This document shows, one piece after another, positions 13,001 through 22,000 of a stretch of 46,653 nucleotides of DNA. Both the position numbers and the translations under genes were made by a program. The DNA is from an uncultured Eubacteriales bacterium. Its GTDB lineage: Bacteria > Bacillota > Clostridia > Christensenellales > CAG-1252. Numbering within the stretch: position 1 is the first letter of the stretch; each line of letters begins with the position of its first letter. The notes below the pieces were generated by a model. It did not search any database, had not been told where the DNA came from, and saw only the letters and a list, made by a program, of their open reading frames with translations. The DNA lies in NCBI GenBank assembly GCA_902797685.1, contig CADBTQ010000027.1:1-46653 (forward strand), given 5' to 3'.

Positions 13001-16000
13001 GCAAAACCTCAAAATGGACGTCAAAGGCACTTTGGGCGTCACCACGTACGTAGAGAGCGAGATCCAAGCGGGCAAGCGCAATACCGCCTACGCGGGCGCC
13101 GTCGCGTACAACTTAGGCAAACTCTCTTCGGTCATCATCGATATGACCCAAGCGACCATTCGCGCCGAGGAGATGAGCGGCTTTGCGTTCGGTTACGACG
13201 CGATGAACTACGCCGACAATACTTGGGTCATCTTCAATGCCAACAACGTCTACCCCTTGGTGGGTAGAGTGGCGGGCGGTGTCTCCAGCACGGTCAACTC
13301 CATGCAGATCGTGGGCGTGGGCAGCGTCAAGAGCGAGTTCTACTTCGACGAGATCGAAGGAGTGCAGACCCACTTCGTGCGTATGTTCAACGATACCGGA
13401 CTGATCGGCGGCAACACCTACGCCGTCAAGGGTTGGTACAGCGATTTCAGCCGCGATTATCAACTGTCCAAGTCCCTCAAAGTGACCGCTTTGGAAAGCG
13501 AAGTCACGGCGGGCACCAACGGTAGTTATTTGGCGGCCGACAGTTTGATCAACCGTCGCTTCGAAGTGGTCATCATGACGACTTTGATCCGCACGCAAGC
13601 CGAACTGCTGTCCATCGCCGACGACGTCAACAAAGGCGGCTATACCTTCAAAAACACCGTGTTTACTTTGGGCGCGGACATCGTGATCGACGATCCCGCC
13701 TTTACCTCCATCGGTAGCGAAGCCACCCCCTTCGAGGGCAGCTTCGTGGGTAGTTTCAACGGCACCTATTATCAACTGGTCATGAACCGCTACTCGGTCA
13801 ACGAGGATATGTCCCAAAACGACGAGGGCGTCGCCCTGTTCGGTGTGATGGCGGGTACTTTGACCGACTTGACCTTGCAAGTGAGACGCTCCTTCCACCA
13901 AGGTCAATCCACGATCGGCTGTTTGACCAACATCAACCGAGGGTTGATCGAAAACTGCTTGGTGGTCGTCCATGACGGCGTGACCGTAGACGGCGCTATC
14001 GTGGGCGGTATCGCGGGACAAAACGGCGGCTCCATCGTCAATAGTATCGTGCGCGTACGGAAGGGAGCGCTGCTTACCGCACTGTTTGCGGCGGGCGGCT
14101 TGGTCGGTCAAAACGAAGGGATCGTAACGGGATCCACCGGCGGCAGCACGGGTCAAAACGTGGTGTGGGGCGGCGTACGTTACGGTGCGTTCGGTTTTGA
14201 CGGCACCGAAACGCTGCAAGGCGTGATCGCTTCGGTCCTAATGGAAGGCAAGATCGAGGTGACGGGTACCGTCGGCGGCAATATGGGCGTCGGCGGCGCG
14301 ATCGGTACCTCTCAAAACAGAGGCAACGTTCAACGAGTCACCGTGCGTTTGGCGCCGGGCTCCAAGATCACTTCGGACAACTCTCAAGCGGCTTTGGGCG
14401 GCTTGGTCGGACGTTCGACGGGCATCATCGCCAACTGTATCGTTTCGGTGGACGGCGTGCTCGATGGCAACGTCGCCATGTCGGACAAAGCGGGGCAGGG
14501 CCACGATTACGTGGGCTACTTCGGCGGCAATATCCAAGGCACGGTCGCCAACTCTTGGTTGGTCGTTCCCGTTCCCTCCGATTACAAGACGGTGGGCAAC
14601 GGCAGCGCGGTCAACGTGTTACAAGTGTCGGGCGGCGGCAGTATCGACAGCTACTTGGATAGCGACAACAACATCATCTTTACCAATCTCAACACCCAAG
14701 GCGCCGAGCTGGACGGCTGGTACGTGGGTAGCGGTACCGCTATCCCCGCCAACGTGGGTAACGTGGACGGCGACAGTTTCCTGCCCTCGTCCTTGATCAC
14801 GGGCTGGACGGTCAACGTCATCTTTATCAACACCAACATCACCACGGTGGAGGACCTCAACCGCATGGCGCAGACGGTCAACGCCGGTTTGTTCGCCCCC
14901 AACTTGGTGTTCTACTTGCAAGCCGACTTGATCATCAACGCCGACGATCCTCTCTTTGCCGCCATCGGCAATATGGACAACGGCTTTAAGCACAACTTCT
15001 ACGGTTTGGGACACACCATCACCTTCCAAGGGGACGGCGCGATGCCCACGGGCGAATGGATGGGCTTGTTCGGCTACGTGACCGCCAGCGCGACCATCAA
15101 CGATCTGCACGTCATCATTACGGGCGCTAACGGCAGCGCCGCCAGCGTTATCGGCGGTCTTGCCGCCGTCAACAACGGTCGTATCGAGAATTGCTCGGTG
15201 CAACTGGGCAACGACCAGTCCACCGCCGTTTTGCGCGGCGTACAGGTGGGCGGTATGGTGGGCTCCAACGGCTCCACCGCGCGTATCGTGGGCGGCGAGT
15301 TCCACAACTACGGTATGCTGCAAGGCTTGGGCGTGGACAACCGCAACGTGTTCGTGGGCGGCGTCGTGGGTACCAACGCGGGTCGTATCGACTCGGTCAG
15401 GGTCACTCATACCATCTCCCACACCCAATACAACGTGCAAGCGACCTTTGAGTCCAACAGCTGGACGGGCACCGCTTATGCGGGCGGCGTCAGCGGCAAC
15501 AACACGGGCGAGATCAATCGCGTGCTTGTCAACTTAGAGGGCGCGGTCCTCTCCGCCAACAGCAACGTGATCGCCTACGCGGGCGGCGTCGTGGGCAGCA
15601 ACACGGGTATCGTCGATTCGGCGTTCGTGTCCGTTGCCAAAGATAGAGCGGGCAACCGCACGTCTATCTCGGTCAACCGCGGCGACGCGGGCGGTATCGC
15701 GGGTATCAACAACCAAGGCTTGCGCAACAGCATGATCGAGATCTTTGCCGACAACGGCTCGGTGGGCGACAGCGCCGTGGGCGGCGAGGGCAACAACGCC
15801 TTTGCCGACAACGTGTGGGTCTACAACGACAACTTCAATCTCAACTCGACTTCGAGCGAGATCAACAACATGACCTACTTGTCCTTGGGCGGCACGCCCA
15901 GCGTGGTGCACAACGATCCCGTGGAGATCTATACCACCGGTTATATCGTCTTTGACGCGGTCATCGACGCGGAGATGGGTCTCAGCGTGTATGCGGACGC

Positions 16001-19000
16001 TCACGTCAAGGGCGGCAAACCCGCTTTCCACAGCGTGCTACTGGACGACGTGATTCTCTACGAAGAGGGCGCTTTGCGTCTGCTTCCCGTCCGCGGAACG
16101 AGCGACGTGGAAGGCACTCGCGGCATTTGGGCGCGCGCCGAGATCAGGCGTAGCTTTGCCGACGAGACCGAACTCAAAGCGCTTGCCAAAGCGGTCCGCC
16201 TCAACGGACAGATCATCAAAGACTCGTCGAGTGGCGAGACCTACGGGTTGGCGGGCGACGTGGTCGTGACCGGCTCCTTTGCCCCGATCGGCACTTTGTC
16301 CAATCCCTTCGTCGCCACCTTCTCGGGCAACTTCCACGAGGTGGTATTCAGCGAGGGCGTATCCTTTGATAGCGGCGCGGCTCTATTCGGCGAAGTCGGC
16401 GCAAGCGGCGCGATCAAACAATTGGTCGTCCGTCATCAGGCGTCTCTGACCGACTCCAACTCGGCGGGCGTCGTGTTGCGCAACCGCGGCGTATTGTCCA
16501 ACCTGGTCGTGTACGCCGACGAGGGCGTTACCCTTGCCAACAGCGTGTATCGTTCCAGCGAGCGCGAGGGGGACAACTTGTGGCTCATCAGCCGTTCGGA
16601 AGTGTCGTTGGGCACTCCCGACGTCAAGATCATCGTGGTACACGGAGAGGGCGACGTGGTGATCGCCAACGCCTCTCAAGCGCTTGCCGGCAACGAGGGG
16701 TTGACTTTCGCTCCCGCCGTTTGGTCGGAAGTGGAGGAGTACACCACCTTTGCCGGTTGGACCCAAGACAATCGTATCTTGGAGCGCGAATCCTACGCCA
16801 ACAACAACTTTACCACCGTGGGTAAGACGGGCGAGTCCAACTACACCGCCGAGTTCTTGAGCACCCGACTGGGTACCCAAGCCCAGATGGCGGTGCTGCT
16901 CACTCTGCTTGGGATGGAATACAACGCCGCCAACGTTCAATTCGATATGGTGGCGGACATCGACTTCGATCTTAGCGCTTATCCTCAAGATATGCAGACG
17001 ATGGAGTCCTTCCGCGGCTTGTTGGACGGACACTTCTACACCTTGCGGCTCCAAAACGCCAACACCCAAGCGGTGTTCGGCACCATGCGAGCGGGCTTTA
17101 TCCGCAATTTGGTCATCGATATCCGCCCGCTTGCCGACGACGTATTCTTGTGGGAAGACTTGTCGACGGCGACTTTGCAAAACGTCATCGTCAAGGCGTC
17201 CCGCTTGGACGAAAGATTGGCGGATTCGCACAACGTGTCCCTCAATATGACTTCGGTCTACGTGTTGACGGATAGCTTGGCGACCGTGGAAGATCTGGAT
17301 CAATACGTGACCGACAAAGTCGGCGTCATTTATACCACCCAACCCGATCTGGTCGGCTTCGAATCGGTGGGCGGTTACGCGCACGCCGTGGGCGGTGAAG
17401 ACGACACCCACTTCTTCGTGGGTTGGCTCGTCGGCTCCGCTTCCCGTGCGGGTACTTCGGTCGAGTTGAGGGGCGAGACGGGCGAAAACCGTATCTACAC
17501 CGCCAAGTATCTATCCTCGACCATCGCCAGCGCGCAAAACTTCGAGGATATGCGCCAAGCGGTGGAAAACGGCTTCGATTTTGCCGGTAAGACCCTTATC
17601 TTGGGAGCCGATCTCGAACTCAACTCGGCGACCGTCTCCGCTCCCTTCAGGGCGACATTCAAGGGCAACGGTTACAAGATCAACTGGCTCGGCTCTAACG
17701 CCGTGTTCGGGTCTTTCCAAGGCAAATTGGAGGGGATGTTGCTGATCGCGCCTCAAGCGCCCTTCGCCAATGCGAGCGTGGGCGGGGTCATTAAGGACAG
17801 CGTTTTGGTGACTTCCTCCTACCAAGCCGAGGGCAATTTCTCCTTCGACAACGCTTGGGTGGTCGGTAGTCGTCCCGAGGCGGCGGGTCTCAACGCCATC
17901 GCCTGCGATCTCAACGCCATCGAGGTGGTTGGATTGTCCTTAGCGGACGAGATCGCTTTGACGGTCAGACCCATCGACCCCAACTTCTATCTCTTGTGGA
18001 CGGACGGCGAGGACAAAGTCGTCGTCAACGATCGCTACGACAGCGTGGTGCTCAAGGGCACCGGCTCGGTCTTGGGCGTCAAGGCGTCCAACGAAGTTTC
18101 CGACAACTTGGATATGGAGTGCTACGGCATCGCTACCGCGCACGGATACCAAGGCGTGGTCAAATTGACCGCGGACATCGCTTTGGGCAAGGCGTACCTG
18201 CCTTTGACCCGTTACGTCGCGCTCGACGGTCAACGTCACACCATTACCATCCTCGACGACGACATGGTGCTCATGCAAAACATCACCAACTTGTACAGCT
18301 CGGTGAGAGATCTGCGCATCGTGGTCAAAGCGGGCGTCAACCGCTTTACCGTCAACAAGTCCGCAAGAGGCAAACTCATCAACGTGGTCGTGGATTACGA
18401 AGGGGACGCCACTATCGACTTCGGCGGCAGCACCGCTCGCGCCGATTACGAAAACGTTTGGTTGTTGCACAACTATCCCACCGGCACCGACTCTGAGATG
18501 GGCTCGGCGTACATTTATCCCGAATCCGTCAACGTCCTGCGCTACTGGGGCGGCAAGATCGCCGTCACCTTCGTGGAGTCGGACGCCGCTATGTGCCGCT
18601 TTACCGCGGTGGCGGACGAAGGGTACACCTTCTTCAGTTACTACGGCAGCCGTACCCAATCGGACGAGACCATCTCCGCTTCCCAAGTGGAAGGCGACCG
18701 CATCCAAGCCAAGTTCATCAAGCAAAACATCGATTCCAAGGCGGATTGGTACAATTTGGTGGGCGCTATGCAGGACGCGCACGGCGACGGTATCGGACGC
18801 ACCTTCTATCTGTCGGGAGACTTGGAGTTCGACGACTCTATGGCGGCATTGAGCGGCTTTGCGGGTACTTTGGACGGACAGGGCAACAGTATCGTGATCA
18901 CCGCCGCTATCTCGCATCCTTTGTGGACGCTCAAAGAGAGCGGAACGATCCGCAACTTGGCGGTGGAGATCAAGGTCGCGCCCGCGACTCCCATCACTTG

Positions 19001-22000
19001 GTTCGATCAAGCCAACACCTCCACTCATACCTACTATGACAACGCCTGGTTGGTCAGCTACGTGGGTGAGGTGGCGCATACCGAAGGCGGCAGTATCACC
19101 ATCGTTGACAACGGCGTGGGACAAGGCGGCTTTACGGTCGACTACGATCAACAAGGCTTCGTGTTCGTCCCCGCCAACGAGTCCGAATACAAACTGCACA
19201 CCTTGGTCAACAAAGAGACGAGCGCCGTCACGGACGCCGAAAGATGGGATATGCACCTCTCCATGGGTGACTATCTCGCCAATTTCGACAACTGCTATTC
19301 CATTACCATCGTGTACGAAGGCGTGGATAGCGCGGCGGTCAAACCCGTCATCAATATCGACAAACCCAACCTGTGGAGCGACGACACCTCGTCCAATATC
19401 GAGGCGGTGTTGACCGAGGGCTACCTATTCTTAGGCTTTACTTACGACGCCAACCCGGCGATCATCCCCGGTGACAACTGCATGAAGTTGAGCGTGGACG
19501 CGGGGCTGTTGACTTCCAGCGTGACTCTGACCGCTCGTTACGTGTCTTTGTCTTCCGATTGGACGGGCATGACCTACGGCGATATGAGTCCCGCCCAACT
19601 CAACGACTACCTCACCTTGTCCGACGAGGTGTGGGCGGCAATGGGTATGAGCGGCTTGACCGACTCTACAGGCGCTTACCAAGTGACCCGTTCCATCTTG
19701 CGTAACGGCGACACCCTCGAGGTGGATCCCGCGACCAAGATGCCCGTGCACGCAGGCAACTACAACGTGGTGTTCGAGATCGTCAACAAGGCGGACTACA
19801 AGCAAGTGGGCGTCAGCGTCAACCTGGTGTTTACCATCAGCAAAAAGACCCTCTACTTTGAGTCGATCACCCTCTCCGAGCGCAACTACGACTCCACGGC
19901 GGACGCTCGCGCTTTGAGCTTGGTGATGGGCGGTTTGACCGAAGGGGATCAGATGTATCAAGCTTATCTCAATACCGATCACGTGTATTTGCAATACTTC
20001 GACTCCGCTTTGGGCACCGTGACCGCCAACGCCGGCACGTGGAACTTGATCGTGAGAGAGGATTCGTATTTGGATTGCGACAGCGACCTGTTCTACTTCC
20101 AATACGATTACGATCTGCCCATGGACGGGGTGTTGTATCAGTACGTCAAGCGCAACGGCGTGCCCGTGGCGACCACGCCTTTCGAGCGCACCATCAACAA
20201 GCAAGTGCTCAACTTGACCGTCAATACCGTCACCGTTTCCTTCCTCGACCAGTTCGGCAAAGTGGAAGACGGCGTCCTCATGCCGTTTGACATCAGCAGC
20301 GTGCTGCAATCGGCTTGCACTTACGATCAATCGGGCTTGAGCGAGGAAGACAAAGCCATCATCGCCAAGGCGAAACTGTTGTTGGTGTCGGGCGATAGCA
20401 TCGTCTACGAAAACGGCGAGTACGCGTATCGTTACAACCTGCGCCACGTGGGCAACTACGACATCTTGCCCAACCGCGAAGCTTTGCAAAACTACGAGCC
20501 TCGTATCAGCGAGCGCACCGCGTTGTTCTGCATCCAACAGGGCAAAGTGGCGGTCAGAGTGGTCGACACCGAGATGCAATACGGCAACCGACTGTCTCAA
20601 CTCAACTACCGCTACTTCCGCGCGGACGGTGTGAGCGAGGAGGAGATCATGTGGGACGAGGCGCACTTCGACCTCTACGTCGGGGCGTTTGCCAACGTGT
20701 CCACCTTCGCCGACTTTGCCGCCTATTCGGCATTGGATATCCGTCCTATCTGCGCGGTAGTCGAAGGAGAGGACATGGACGAATCCACCCTGACTTTGGG
20801 TACCTACCAAGTCAAGTATGCGGTGGGGACGACCGACTCTGCTTTGGCGTCCTATGAGGGGTACGAGCCCGACTATCAACACGGCTTGTATATCGCCGTA
20901 AGCGACCCCGCTTTGGTGGTGGTGCCCCGCGTGGCGACTTACCGTTTGACGACCGGTTCCAGCAAAGAGTTCGGCGCTGCCGACACGGCTTTGGGCGGTC
21001 GTATTGTCGAGGGCGGTATTGCCAACGGCGACAGACTGGTGTTTGAACGTCAAGCGGGCGAATTGGTCGGCGAGTACGACGTGTCGGTCAAGGTGTTCCA
21101 CGAAGACGTGGACGTCAGCGACAACTACGCTCTCACTCCCGAGAGGGAATACAAGTACTACGTGGTCGCTCGTACCGTGTACGTCAAGCGTGTGGGCAAC
21201 AACGTGTTCCACTACGGCGACGACGCCATTGCCGATATGCCTTACGGTTTGTCCGTCTCGGACGAAGTGCTCTCCAATATCACCAAAGCGTTGGGCGTCA
21301 GCTCGCTGTCGGCGGTCTTCCGTATCAAGATCGGTTACTTCGGCGACATCCACTCGGTGGGCGAGTACAGAGACATCACTCTCTCTCCCGATATGCGCGC
21401 CGCTCGCGTTTCGGACGAGGTGTACCAAAACGCTTTGGCAGGTATCCACTTTGTGTTGGATCAAACCAGCAATCGTTATACGATCGTACCGCAGACTTTG
21501 ACCGTGCAAGCGCCCGACCACAGCCGTGATTACGACGGCACGGCGGAACTGAGCGGTATCGGACGCAACGACGTCGTCGTCAGCGGTTGGATCAACGACG
21601 CCGACCGCCGCAGACTGGAAGTGTACGTGGATGGCTGGCAGAGCGATATCCGCGCCGAAGCGGGTATCTACACCTACACGCCTATCGGTATGGCGGTCAC
21701 CCTCAAAGCGGGCGTGACCGATACCAGCTTGCTCGCCAACTACACGGTGGGACGGGTCATTTCGGGCCGTTATACCATCAACCGTTTGGCGGTCAACGTG
21801 TCGGTGTCCGTGGGCAGTTACGACTCGGACGGCACCTTCTTGCCTGCCGAAGACGCCGAAGTCATCTTTGGCGATCCCAATTTGGCTTGGTACTTCGAGG
21901 TGACCGATATGCCCGGTTACTTGGGCGAGTTGATGGAGATCTTCTACGAAAAAGAGGATACCAGCGACTATGCGATCAGCGAGTACATCAAGGAGATCTT

